DNA of 64,000 bases from Hyparrhenia diplandra (taxonomy: Eukaryota > Streptophyta > Magnoliopsida > Poales > Poaceae), in assembly GCA_015847255.1 (NCBI GenBank), contig JADLZK010008562.1:143717-207716 (forward strand), in the 5' to 3' direction. This document shows positions 1-11,109 of this stretch, piece after piece; position 1 is the first letter of the stretch; every line of letters begins with the position of its first letter. A program made the translations under genes and the position numbers. The notes beneath the pieces are model-generated. The model was not told where the DNA came from, searched no databases, and was given only the letters and a program-made list of their open reading frames with translations.

Positions 1-262
1 TTAAAAATACAATAGTTGTGAAAACACAACTTATGTACGAAAGTTATTAAACACAATGGTACAAATGAACTTATAACTTTTGCCAAAGTTTAGAAACAAA
101 AAATTATTAAACACGAGAGGAATGAATTAACTTATAACTTGTAGTAAAACTTAAAAATACAAAATTTATGAAACACAAAAGTTACGATATATAGTTATCT
201 AACACGACCTGTCTATATAAACTAATTTATTCAACTTATGTGCGTAAGTTATTATATGCAAC
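1..262. repeat. AT-rich dispersed repeat
   Basis: The segment is built from loosely repeated units of the type AACTTATGT-N-CGAAAGTTATTAAACACAA. The same unit occurs in reverse complement at about 37562-37800, so this is a dispersed repeat present twice in the window in opposite orientation. I see no coding potential and no terminal structure, and the left edge is cut by the window. It could be an LTR or a transposon interior. Confidence 0.5.
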
Positions 263-277
263 TTGTCAGCATTGCCA

Positions 278-309
278 AAATAAATAAATAAATAAATAAA
301 TAAATAAAA
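278..309. repeat. (AAAT)n microsatellite
   Basis: About eight perfect AAAT/TAAA units lie directly after the AT-rich repeat. It is a simple sequence repeat. Confidence 0.9.
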
Positions 310-1355
310 GAAGGATAAAAATATAAAAATGAAAAGGACACTAAAAATCACACAACACAATAACTAAATAAAAAAAATTAAATTGAACATGAATAAAATA
401 AAATAAAATCAGGATATAGGTATGCCGTATGCCACGCAGCCAATCCGATCAGTATTTACTAAAAAAATCCTGTCCAGCGGCTAGCATGTTCGGCTAGCTC
501 GTGAAACCATGGCACCGTCCTCAAGACCTCCAGAGCGAGCCCATCCAACGTCCTGGTAGCTTGTCCTCATCACCATCCACATATTGTCACGGCTAGCTAC
601 ATGTATGATCGAGCGCATCTACACGGCCAACACGGGCAGCAAGCCAGCAAGCATGATAGCGTTCGTCCCTGGGCGTGGCAGTAAGTAATGGCAGCCCAGC
701 AGTGATGAGCCCGTCGTCATGGGCGTCGATTGAGCAAACGGCAGCCCAGCGATTATATCTTCACGTCCTGCAGTAAGGGCAGCAAATCAGCACCGCGCGA
801 TGACCAGCGGATACATCAGATCTGGTAGGCATATATAACAGCCCGATGTGATGAAGTTGCGTCTAATATACATCAACCCAGCGGCGATGACGAAGCCTTT
901 TTATATAACATGTATTTCAATGACTTTGCATATTTAAAACATTTTATATTACTAGCACATTCGATTTCTCATTGCTAATTGTTATAAAAGGTGGTACAAA
1001 AATATAAATATTCAATCGAATAGACATTTACCGGTAGCAACGCACGCGAGCCTTTTCCTAGTTTACTTAAAAAAATTACAATATGCAAGGATCGCGTCTG
1101 CACGGAAAAGGATAGAAAAATGCAACTGGCCCGGAAAAAGGAAAACTCACGGTCGGGCCGGCTTGTTCGCTCTACATAGACGAGAAAATTTGAGAGGGAG
1201 AGCAGGTGATTAACTGGGCCGAATGTTCTTAAAAGGTTTGCCATCGATCCGTCCATCCATCGATCCCATCCTGCCTCCCAATACGTGAATAAAGAAATAA
1301 AAAAAGAGATGTTGGGAAGGCTCGGGACGGCTCATCCTCTCTCATACACGCGCAC
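310..1355. other. No gene recognised
   Basis: This is mixed-composition intergenic sequence. No open frame resembles a known protein and no transposon ends are visible. A TATA-like TTTATATAA lies near 899-908 but no gene follows it convincingly. Confidence 0.5.
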
Positions 1356-1955
1356 AGCCATTCATCCTCATCCTCGGCAGACAAGCTTGTAGCGCGGAGT
1401 TGGCAAAGGAGCTCGGCGGAAGCGGAGTCCAGTGGCCCGCGCGCGGGGGAATGAGCTAAGCGGCGGCGGATTCAGGACGGAGGTGGCCTCAACTCGCGAT
1501 GTGTGACGGAGCAGTGGGCGTCCGGTGGTGGATCTCGGACGAAGGTGCGAGTTTGCGCCTCCTTCCTCTTGGCCACGGCGGCGCCCGGCCCCTTCTTCCA
1601 CCGGTGCCGAGGTTGCGCCGTCTCTCCTCTTCACCGCACCGGCGCGAGTGCGTGGCGGCGTTGGCCTCCTCTTCTCCTCTACCGGCGCCGAGGTCGCACC
1701 CTCAATCCTCCCCGCACGGGGTGGAGGCCGCACCGGCCTTCATCTTCTCCTCCGGCGGCTCCCATTGGCGAGATCCGTCGCCCGGTAAAGTGAGAGCGGG
1801 TGCTCGGCGCGGCAAGCGCAGTGGTGGGTGTGGTTCTCGATGAAGCGTGGGAACAGAGGGGAGGAAAGAGAAACGTAGGGGTATGCAGGTCTTTTGGGCG
1901 TCTCCTTGGTTTACACGCCCGACTCAAAAACGACTGTATTTGAGGCGGAGGGAGT
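1356..1955. other. GC-rich non-coding block ending in a Stowaway-like terminus
   Basis: A GC-rich island with several overlapping open frames on both strands. None has family character: they are rich in Arg, Pro and Ala and follow base composition. The motif CACCGGCGCCGAGG recurs in variant form two or three times. The block ends at 1944-1955 with GGCGGAGGGAGTA, which is the outward end of a Stowaway-type MITE followed by a TA. I could not find the matching left end, so only one terminus is supported. Confidence 0.35.
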
Positions 1956-2253
1956 ATCGATATCTGTTCAAAAATATTTGTATTTTATGCTTCAAAAACA
2001 ACTTTAGTAAAAATATGGAAGATTTTTAATTTAATTTTTACTAAATTTATTTGAGAGAAACAAATGTTAAATATATTTTTATAAATTGAGTTAAATTTAT
2101 GGCACGAAACCGAACGATGCTATGTAGGAGGCCAGGCCACGATGTTGTGCTTTTGGTTTATGTGACATAAATATTTGTATTGTTAATTTTCTATCAAAGT
2201 TGTTTCTCTAAACGACAAATATTTTATAACGGAGAAGTATATCAAAAATGGAG

Positions 2254-2501
2254 TACTCCCTCCGTTTTAGAAAACATGCAATTCTCTTAACATTTTCAAA
2301 CTGCCGACAATTATATATTAAAATATATAAATATTTATACTAAGTAATTAGTATCATCAAAAAGATTTTTAAGTCTAATTTTTAAATAAATTTATTTAAA
2401 CATATAAATATTGCACGCGTACTTTACAAACATAGTTAAAGTTGAGAAAAATTTGACTAACACGCTTCTCATAGTTCCATATTTTCTGGGACAGAGGGAT
2501 A
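2254..2501. mobile_element. Stowaway-like MITE (about 245 bp)
   Basis: The left end CTCCCTCCGTTTTAGAAAAC at 2256 and the right end, whose reverse complement begins ATCCCTCTGTCCCAGAAAAT, form imperfect terminal inverted repeats of about 30 bp. A TA dinucleotide flanks both ends (2254-2255 and 2500-2501), as expected for Tc1/mariner-type MITEs. The interior is AT-rich and non-coding. Confidence 0.8.
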
Positions 2502-2853
2502 ACAAATCTAACCCCTACCTCTCTCCCTCCACCTCTCTTATCGTGAGACCCACTCACACAGTACTTCTATACTCCTATCACAGTAGGCACAGCAAGTCAG
2601 CAATCACATCACCTCTCTCCTCTCACAGGACAGCTATCACTCTCTCCCCAAACGCTGCTAACGCTGTTACAAGAGGAGTGCATGCAGTGCTGTAATGGCT
2701 GCATTATAATTCAAAAATCTTTCTAAAGCTACAAAATTATTATAAATATTATTATTTTTAAATATATTTACCTAAAGTGGCGTAAAAACTTACATTGCAT
2801 AATTGTAAAAAATATGTAATATTGCTTTGCTAGATCAACTATGAATAAAGCAA
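2502..2853. other. No gene recognised
   Basis: The first part (2502-2700) is a pyrimidine-rich stretch that resembles a plant 5' leader, but it is not followed by a coding exon. The remainder is AT-rich. No other feature is supported. Confidence 0.4.
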
Positions 2854-3083
2854 GGGGTGTTTAGTTGGCTAAATATTTTTGCGTCGGCTACTGTAGCACT
2901 TTTCGTTTGTATTTGTTAATTATTGTCCAACCATAGACTAACTAAGCTCAAAAGATTCGTCTCGCACTTTTTAGTCAAACTTTGTAATTAGTTTAACTAT
3001 ATTTAATACTCCTTTAATGCGTTAAAAGATTTAATATGACAGCTGTAGTATTTTTTGGATTCACTTTTCATGAATTAAACACC
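2854..3083. mobile_element. hAT-type MITE (about 230 bp)
   Basis: It begins GGGGTGTTTAGTTGGCTAAA and ends AATTAAACACC, so the first and last bases are inverted (GGTGTTTA/TAAACACC). The interior GCGTCGGCTACTGTAGCAC and CAAAAGATTCGTCTCGC are hallmarks of a very common grass MITE family. I could not see a clean 8-bp target duplication, so the superfamily assignment is from the family resemblance. Confidence 0.7.
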
Positions 3084-3581
3084 TAGTCTATTAAAACAGC
3101 AAGCTACATGGTGCATGATTGGAGGTGATATGACGGCACCTGCACCTGCATCAGCATGCACAGCATTGGCTCCACGAAAGCTGTCTTCCTGCCAACTAGT
3201 GCTTACGAGTACATACATGCATGATGACACTGCCCCCTGCACTTCACCGCCTCCCCGTTGGTTCAACCTGACAGTCAAAGCACTATGCAATGCACAACAT
3301 CCCAGTGCGCAGTGATACAATGTTGCCGCGCCCACATCACGGCGTAGCACTGCCGCGCCATGATCTGGCGGGCGACAGATGCGACCCGCGTCAGCGTGGA
3401 TCGCATGCAAACTTGCCCGCGTGAGCTGTCTTGCCGCAGCGCATGCATGGCGCGGTAATATACAAATCCAGCGCATCGAGTTGTGGCGCGGCCAAAAGGG
3501 TTATTCCTGGAATATAAGTTTGAACCGGGTTAAAAATAATTTTTCTTTAAAAAAAGGGTTCAAATTAAAAAAAAATCGTAT
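3084..3581. other. No gene recognised; 3' flank of the CTLH-region gene
   Basis: Intergenic sequence with no supported coding frame. It lies just downstream of the stop codon of the minus-strand gene that ends at 3582, so part of it should be that gene's 3' untranslated region. A poly(A) signal could not be singled out. Confidence 0.4.
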
Positions 3582-3733
3582 TTACAGACCTTGCTCGTTA
3601 GAAGCAGTGATCTCTGCCCTTGGATGATTTTCTGGATTCAGGGCCTGTTGTGAACTCTCTACATTTTCTTGACCCAGAGGCTTACTTGTGCCTGCCCATG
3701 AATTGAATCTCATTACAGATCCTTGAATAAAAT
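3582..3733 (-). CDS. Last coding exon of the CTLH-region gene
   Basis: The acceptor GACACAG lies just upstream on the minus strand. The exon opens with the two bases that complete a codon begun in the split exon, then reads FIQGSVMRFNSWAGTS and onward for 49 residues to TAA. It is intact in itself. It is separated from the rest of the gene by an intron of about 490 bp and then by the CACTA element, so it is probably not translated in this allele. Confidence 0.75.
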
Positions 3734-4226
3734 CTGTGTCTATTATTGTATTAGAGCAAGCATTTCAAGCACAAAGTCAAAAGAAATAGGGTTAACATAA
3801 ATTCGAATAAATTACCATTTAATTTACTTGTGTTAGTTTATAGAGTGATTTATAAGTTCCAGCTAAAACTATATCTAATGTGGAGAGTGGCATGTGCAAG
3901 TGATGAAGAAGAAACAAATGCAATTCTGAAACCATCAAGGAAATAAAACAAGCAAAATAAGGAAAATCGCTAACAAATTAAGGACTACGATAACAGACAT
4001 CTTCCATAATGTTTAAAAAAGTTAACTTTCCACAGGAAGCTGACATGGGGACAATAGAAAGCAGACCTGAACTAACATAATGTAAACACATGGTAGAACT
4101 ATTGTTATATATAAGCAATGCGTTCAATTGACAAGTACATTTATTTAGTGTTCTCTATAAACTAATTAATGGATTAGTTGTGCAAATGGAGTTTCTTCTG
4201 TTATGAAAAAGATAGTTTCAAATTAC

Positions 4227-4382
4227 CTGCACTTTTCATCAATGAAATTCCAGAACTTTTATCTGGGTTTGTTAAGTGGCCATACATAGTCCCTGAGAAT
4301 GGAGCACCAGGGGCAGCAGGTGTTCTTAGCATAGGGTTTGCAAACATATTTGCATTTGCTAACACTGGCACCGAGGGATTTC
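4227..4382 (-). CDS. Split penultimate exon, downstream part
   Basis: On the minus strand this reads RNPSVPVLANANMF, then NPMLRTPAAPGAPFSGTMYG, ending at a GCAG/GTAATT donor. It is the continuation of the exon part at 14291-14235. Joined, the two parts give 213 bases with only one open frame, and the phase agrees with both neighbouring exons. The break is exactly at the CACTA terminus. Confidence 0.85.
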
Positions 4383-4824
4383 TAACACTACAGGAATCCG
4401 CTTCTTTGCCGAGTGCTAACAGGTTTGCCAGTGGCAAAAGTCGGGCACTTTCGGCAAAGAGGCTCTTTCGGAGTGCCAAACTGAAAGCACTCGGTAAAGG
4501 ATTCTTTGCGAGTGCAATACCGTCGGCGAAGTTTAGCACTTTCGGCAAACCATAATTTTTGCTGAGTGCTTACCCCTCGGCAAAATTAACCCTTTCGGCA
4601 AACAATAATGAGGCCAAAGCGGTCGCGTTGTCCGTTAATTTTGCGAGTGCCTAGCGTTAGGCACTTTCGGCAAAAGCTGGAGCCCTTTGCGCGAGTGCCC
4701 AGCGTTTAGACACTTTCGGCAAAGAGCGTGGTTGCGAGTGTCCATCGGCACTTTCGGCAAACCGTTAATTTTTTTTTTTTGATTTTTCGGCCCATATTTT
4801 TTTGTGTGGCATTATTACAGTAGT

Positions 4825-5640
4825 TACATGTCATGTAGAGAATTTGGGACAATTTGAAGTTGTTTTTGCTATATTTCATTAACTATTTCTATTTCCTTGC
4901 ATTTTTTGGACCACTCCAAATTTGAGCTGCAGACTACATGAAATAATAGAATTTGGTCATTCAAAAATTATTATTCATGATGTTTGGCGTATGTTTATGC
5001 TCAATTCGGGCACTCGCGTGAAATTGCGAGCATTTTGGTGTCGGAACATGACGAGTTACAAAGCGGAATAAGTGTTTTAAAATTCTATAAAATCAAACAA
5101 AGTTCAAAAATCCACGAAACTTGGCGAGGTGTCTTGTCATCTCATGAGGAGGCTGTAGAAAAAATTTGAAAAAGTTTCAAGCAAGTTGTGACGTCGGATG
5201 CTTGAAACCCGGACATCTCCACACTAGTTCATGTGATGAAGTATGGGGATGTCGGGTTTTTAGGAATCCGGCGCCACAACTTGCTCCAAACTTTTTTAAA
5301 TTTTTCCACGCTTCCTCATAAGATGAAAAGACACCTCGCAAAGTTTAAATGATTTTTGAACTTCGTTTTGATTTTATAGAATTTAAAAACACTTCTCCCT
5401 GCGGTAACTCGTCATGTTCCACACATAAATGTTCTTAATTTCATGCGAGTCCCGGATTGAGCCTAAACATACGCCAAACATCATGAATAACATTTTTCGA
5501 ATCGGCGCATTCCATTATTTCATGTACCTGCAGTTCAAATTTGGAGTGGCCCAGAAAATGCAAGGAAATACAAATAATTCATGAAATATAGCAAAACAAC
5601 TTCAAATTGTCTCAAGTTCTGAATATGACATGTAATAATT
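4825..5640. repeat. Long imperfect inverted repeat (fold-back) inside the CACTA left end
   Basis: Two arms of about 400 bp meet near 5220-5235. Matching landmarks are TACATGAAATAATAGAAT against its inverted copy near 5515, CATGATGTTTGGCGTATG (about 4977) against CATACGCCAAACATCATG (about 5468), and GAGGTGTCTTGTCATCTCAT (about 5125) against ATGAAAAGACACCTC (about 5324). A transcript through it would fold into a long hairpin. Confidence 0.85.
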
Positions 5641-5859
5641 GACCAAACAATACAAAAAAATGGAAAATTAAAAAAATGATTAATTACCCAGTGCGGCGCT
5701 GAACGCACCGGCAAAAGAATCGATTTGCGAGTGCCTAGGCGTGCGGCGCTCGGCAAAAGACTATTTTAAAAAATAAAAAATGAAACCTTTGCCGAGTGCC
5801 TCGTTTTACGGCTTTTCGGCAAAGCCAGCACGGATAAGTATCTGCCCGGCTCCCTCTTC

Positions 5860-6375
5860 TCTTTCATTCTGCCCGAGCCGCCCGAGCCCATCGCCGCCGC
5901 GCCCGCGCCACCCGCCCGCCCGTCCTCGCGCGCCCGCCCGCCGCCGGGACTTCGCGGATCCGGCCCGGCGCCGCCGCCGGACCTCGCCCGCCGCGCCGCC
6001 CGGACCGTCCCGCCCGCGGCCGGCCTCCGCCCGCCCCGCGCCGCTCCGCAGCGCCGGGCCCCTTAGGCCCAGCGGCCTCCGGCGCCCGGCGGCGCCCGGC
6101 CGGCCCGGCCGCCCTGCCCGGCCCCGGCCCCCGCCGGCCCCCGGCTCCGGCCGGCCTCCCCCGCCCCCGAGCCCCCCGCCCCCTGCCATTGCGGCAAGAG
6201 GGAGAAAGGGAAGGTGAGGAGGAAGAGGGAGGAAGGGAAGGTGAGGAGGGAAGAGGGAGGAAGGGAAGAAGAGGAAGAAGAGGAAGGAGAGGAGGGAGAA
6301 GAGGAAGAGGAGGGAGAAGAGGAAGGAGAGGAGGAAGAAGGAGGAGGAAGAAGAGGAAGGGGAGGAGGAAGAAGG
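5860..6375. repeat. GC-rich block followed by a (GGAAGA)n-type purine tract
   Basis: From about 5870 to 6185 the plus strand is dominated by CCG/GCC units. From 6189 to 6375 it is almost pure A and G, with GAGGAAGAGGGAGGAAGG-type units. Long open frames cross it on both strands but encode only Pro/Arg/Ala or Arg/Gly/Glu runs. It is a low-complexity spacer between the fold-back and the transposase gene. Confidence 0.7.
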
Positions 6376-6420
6376 TGATTGACGCGCCGGTCGCCGTTCT
6401 TCGCGTTGCCGCGACCAAGG

Positions 6421-6650
6421 TAATTAAGCGCTATTCTTCTAGTAGTGTTAGTTGTAGGGTTAGTAGTATTAGTTAGTAAATAGTTGTAGGGTTAGTAGTG
6501 TTAGTTGTAGGGTTAGTAGTAGTAGTTAGTAAATAGTTAGTAAATAGTTGTAGGGTTAGTAGTTGTAGGGTTAGTATTAGTAGTGTTAGTAGTTGTTAGT
6601 AATAGTTGTAGGGTTAGTATTAGTAGTGTTAGTATTTGTTATGGTAATAC
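6421..6650. repeat. Degenerate tandem repeat, unit near GTTGTAGGGTTAGTA
   Basis: At least a dozen variant copies of GTTGTAGGGTTAGTAGT follow one another. The core TAGGGTTAG resembles the plant telomere unit only in part, and the spacing is irregular. It lies inside the CACTA element. Confidence 0.75.
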
Positions 6651-6671
6651 TTGAGAAGTAAAGTATGTGGT

Positions 6672-6770
6672 TGGATATATTGGTGGTTGGTGGCCTTCGT
6701 GCCCATATTGGTGGTTGGTGGCCTTCGTGCCCATTCTCGGTATATGCATGTGGTTGTTGGCCTTCGTGCC
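6672..6770. repeat. Short tandem repeat, unit of about 28 bp
   Basis: The unit TTGGTGGTTGGTGGCCTTCG plus TGCCCATA occurs twice almost perfectly, and a third partial copy (GTTGTTGGCCTTCGTGCC) follows. It continues the repeat-rich spacer upstream of the TNP2-like gene. Confidence 0.7.
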
Positions 6771-7393
6771 ATGTTTTTTGCAGGTTTTGGGAACCTCCCC
6801 GTGCAGGGGAGGTGCTGCCGAAATTTTGAGTCGACACTAACTATTTTTTTGCCTTGTTTTGTAAGAGGACCTGTGGGAGGGACTCGGCGACCCCGGTCGT
6901 CCTCGTGGGCGGGTCTTGCTGCACCGCGTCTCCACCGACCCCGTAGGTATGAATCATCTCCGTCCCGTCCTTGTAGTTGTCTTACATAGCGCGACCCAGT
7001 TAGGCGTCTCCCGTCCGAAAGAGATACAGGCGTTGGTATGCGCATCGTGCATATCTGCGGCCGTATCTGTTTTCGGATTGTCCACGTTTTTGGACAGCCC
7101 GTGGATGCGTAGATGGGTTAGCATCCATGCTCGGCTCCCGCGTCGAGGCGGATTTTCGGCAAAGCACCTCCCGTTGTTCTCCGGATACACACTCTCCCGC
7201 CCGGGGACGTGTATCGGGAGAACGGGAGGAGGTGCTGAAATTCCTGCTTTGGGCGGAGCCGAGCATGGATGCTAACCTTGTTCACGCATCCTCGGTGGAT
7301 TAGACCTATCCCTCACCTATTAGATGGTAGGAACGCCGTGTAGATGCAATTGCTGGTTATGTGGCTCGGCCCGACATGGGCGTATGATAGAGG

Positions 7394-10300
7394 ATGGATA
7401 ACCGTGAGTGGATGTACACGGGGGCCGCAAGTAAGAGCCTTGAATGGGTTAGGGGGACCGATGCTTTCTGGAGCATGCATTTGGCCCATTTGCTAAAGGG
7501 TCTATTCGGATGCCGTGTCCCTGCAAAGCAAATGTAAGAACAAGAAAAGCGAGTCAAGGTTGAAATGGGCAAGCATATTTACAACAACGGATTCGTCCCA
7601 AACTATAGCCATTTGGATCTTCCACGGTGAAGTCGATCGTATTAGAGAGGGCGTGGTGAGGCCCCTCCTCGAGGAGTATGATCAAGATGCGGGGATGGCG
7701 GAGACATGATGGCAGACTTTCACGATGCACAGTTCAATGGAGGATTGGAGGAGGAACACGAGGAAACCGCAAAGGCGTTTCTACGAGATGATGGAGGCGG
7801 CACGGCGAAGGCCCTTCATGAGAAGACAATGGTTACGGGCTGGATGCCATTTCACGCCTTTATAGCGTTGAAGTCGCAATTGAGCATTAGTCGAGGCGGC
7901 CGACACCCCTTTGTCGGTTATTGGGAAACTGCTTCCAGAGGGTCACGTCCTGCCGAAGAACACGTACGAGTCACAGAGACTTCTTCGTGGACTCAAGATG
8001 CCGTATGAGTCGTACCATGCTTGTCCAAAGTGGTGCGTCCTATTTAGGGGAGACCTCAAAGGAAGCAACGCCTTGTCCAAAGTGCAAAGCCTCTAGGTTT
8101 GTGGAGGTAGAATGTAGTGATGGCGGGAAGAAACAGTCCAAGATCCCCGAGATGGTCCTACGACACCTTCCTTTAAATGCAGGCTCCAACGGCCTGTACA
8201 TGACGAGAGGAGTCCGCGAAACAAATGACATGGCACAAGAAGGGCAAAAGATACAGTCCTGAGAAGTTGGTACACCCATCGATGGTGATGCATGGAAGCA
8301 CGCCGATAATATGCATCTGAAAAAGCTATGGAGGCTCGATGTATGCAGCGAAGCGTTCGCAATGAATGGGTTCAGCCCGTACGGTCAAGCGGGCGGCCCC
8401 GTACACTTGTTGGCCCGTGTTCGTGATCCCTCTCAATCTTCCCCCGGTGTCATGTTTGAGCTCGGGCACCTGTTCTTGACGCTCATAATACCCGGGCACC
8501 GGGCAACAATATGGGTGTGTTCATGCGGCCGGTGTGGGATGAATTGCAAGATGCTTGGCAAAATGGGGTACTTGACGTGCGGCCAGAGCTACAAAGACAA
8601 ACTTTACAATGCATGTGTGGTACCTATATTCAATGCATGACTTCTGGCTTATGGCATATTCAGCGCATGGTGTGTTCATGGGAGGTTCCCTTGCCCAACA
8701 TGCAAGGAAGCCGTGCGATTCAAGCGGCTTCTCAAGGGTGGCAAGTTTTCTTCGTTTGACAAACATCGTCAATTCTGCCCGAGGACCATGAATTCAGACT
8801 AGACAAAAAGCACTTCACGAAAGGTGTTGAAGTCACCGACCCCATCCCAAAGTTGATGACCGGTGAAGAGGTCCTTGCCGAGCTAGCGGGTGCGAAAATC
8901 GATGAAAAGAAAGGTTGTTTTGTTGGATATGGTACCACACACATGTGGACTTATATATCGGGCTTGACTAATCTCCCCTACTACAAGGATCTTCTTCTTC
9001 CACACAACATCGATGTAATGCACACGAGAAAAAAGAATATCTCCGAGGCACTCTTCGCAACAACCATGGACCTTATGAAGTCAAAGGACAACGTTAAGTC
9101 TAGACTTGACATAGAGATGATTCTGCGATAGACCAAAGCTAGTGATAGAGACCCCTAGCCTGGGAGGAGATGGAAAAGGGCCCGGCCGACTACATCATCA
9201 AAAGGGCGATAGGAAGGAAGTACTACAGTGGATGAAGGCGTTATCGTTCCACGATGGGTATGCGGCGAACCGAGTAGGGAGTGAACTTGCGGACTATGAA
9301 AGTCTTAGGGATGAAGAGTCATGACTTTCACATATGGATTGGCGGATCCTTTCTGCGATGACTCGGGGATACCTTCCGAGCGGTGTGGCGCGTCTGGCGA
9401 GAGTTGAGCTTTTCTTCCGCCCGGCTTTGTGTTAAGGAGTTATCTCGGGATGCGATTGCTGATCCGGAGCGTGCTGCACTGTGTTGATCCGCAAGTTGGA
9501 GATGATATTTCCACCGGCTTCTTCCTCATCGATGCAAAGCACCTGATTTTGCACCTTCCTAGCGAGGCACGGTTGGGGGGCCCGTGCGGTTCCGTTGGTG
9601 CTATCCAATCGAGAGGGCTCTCAAGGTACTTCGGAGAAAATGCAGGAATAAAGCCAAAATTGAGCCTTCCGTGGTAGAGGCATACATTCGGAGGAGGTGT
9701 CGAGCCTTCACACAGGCGTACTATCTTGAGAAACTTCCCGGCGTCCACAATACTACCCCCTCGTTACAACGCCCGGACGAGAGTTCATCGAACCTCGGCC
9801 TTTTCGGAGGGCAAGTCGGAAGAGGAAGCGCGAGCTACCCACAAGCACTTGTCCTTTTGATGAGTGGCGCACTATCATGCTCTATGTGTTGTTGAACCTT
9901 GTGGCTGCTCCTTATCGGCAGTAAGTTCTCAATGAGCTTGTTCCATACGCCGTCACTATCCTCCACCTATCGACCCTAAACCTCGGCTTTGTTTTTTCGG
10001 GAATTTATTGGTCAACTTTGGAGAGGGAATGGGGCTCCTACCTTGCAACAAGAAGACAATCTTCTAAAAAATGGGCAGCCCGATTTTATTTCTCGGTTAC
10101 GCTCAAAGGTGCCATCCAACTAACCTCGTTCGACTTTGATATTCCACTTTGGTCCTAGTAACATATAATGTAACGATCTACGTGGCCTCACCTTGCAGGC
10201 CCGCACAGATGCCGAAATGTGCGAAGATTTAAAACATGTGGGCAGTGGCTTCCCCCGTAGGGTCAACTCGTTCACCGTTTATGATGTGAATGGCTATCGC

Positions 10301-10999
10301 TTTTGCACGAAGCTACGAGGAGAGTCGGCCCAACCGCAAAACAACGTGCACGGAGTTAAATGCGCCCGGCTTGGATAAGAAGGACTATTACGGCATAGTC
10401 AAAGAAATATATGAGCTCAACCGGGGTCCTAAAGAGCTCAAGCTAGTGGTATTCAAATGCCATTGGTTCAATCGATGACACGAAAGTGGACCCTACGATT
10501 GGGCAAGTCAAAATTCGACGAGGATTCCGTATATGGAGGAGAGGATGTCTATATTGTGGCTAATGTACACGCCACACAAGTTTATTACCTCCCATGGGCG
10601 TGCCAAAAACACGAGGACCTTGCGGGTTGGTACCTTGTGCAAGAGGTATCGCCGCACGGTAAAGCGCTCGTTCGAACGATGATGATTACAACCCCGACCC
10701 AAACGCGAAGAGTTCTATCAACCTTGAGGGGCTAGAAGGACGTTTGGAGATAGACATTCTTTCGGCCGATGGGCATGGAAGTAGACGGCGCCATCGATGA
10801 GGACGAGGGTGATGAGGTGCGGGATGCTAAGGACTTGCATTCTTGAGCGATGGAGGATGGTGCGCGAAAGGAGCTGTTTCGAGGATGGTGCACATCTTTG
10901 AGGGCGATCTGAGATGATGAGGATGGTGACATTGATGATTACAATAGTGATAGTGATAGTGATGACTACATGCCCAGCCTTAGGCATTCGGGGAGATAA
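7394..10999 (+). pseudogene. TNP2-like CACTA transposase, decayed
   Basis: The candidate start at 7394 opens with MDNREWMYTG, typical of the N-terminal transposase-associated domain. Frames then change repeatedly. Recognisable parts in order are PKNTYESQ and the ALKMPYESYHACPKWCVLFRG-type block near 7930-8050, KIPEMVLRHLPL near 8140, a strong Tnp2 core near 8990-9110 (YYKDLLLPHNIDVMHTRK, then DLMKSKDNVKSRLD), HLILHLPSEARLGGP near 9537, and a C-terminal DUF4216-type region near 10380-10640 (YYGIVKEIYELNRGPKELK, VVFKCHWF). It ends in an acidic tail at TAA 10997-10999. An intact member would cut at the CACTA ends in the nucleus. Many stops and frameshifts make this copy inactive. Confidence 0.85.
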
Positions 11000-11109
11000 T
11001 TTCTAAATCATGTAATACTATTTTGTTATTATTGTTACCTTTCAATTATGTTTCGTTCAATTTGCAATACTAATTGGTTTACTCTTTGTCTTTGCGGGGA
11101 CTCGACAAA

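Noticed and set aside
1368..1843. Overlapping open frames of 80-120 codons on both strands
   Set aside because: They follow GC composition, are Arg/Pro/Ala-rich, overlap each other in several frames and show no motif.
5780..6476. Open frames of up to 184 codons
   Set aside because: They cross a GC-rich block and a purine tract and encode only low-complexity Pro, Arg, Gly and Glu runs inside a transposon.
6421..6650. Interstitial telomere-like repeat
   Set aside because: Only the core TAGGGTTAG resembles TTTAGGG; unit length and spacing are irregular and the array lies inside a CACTA element.
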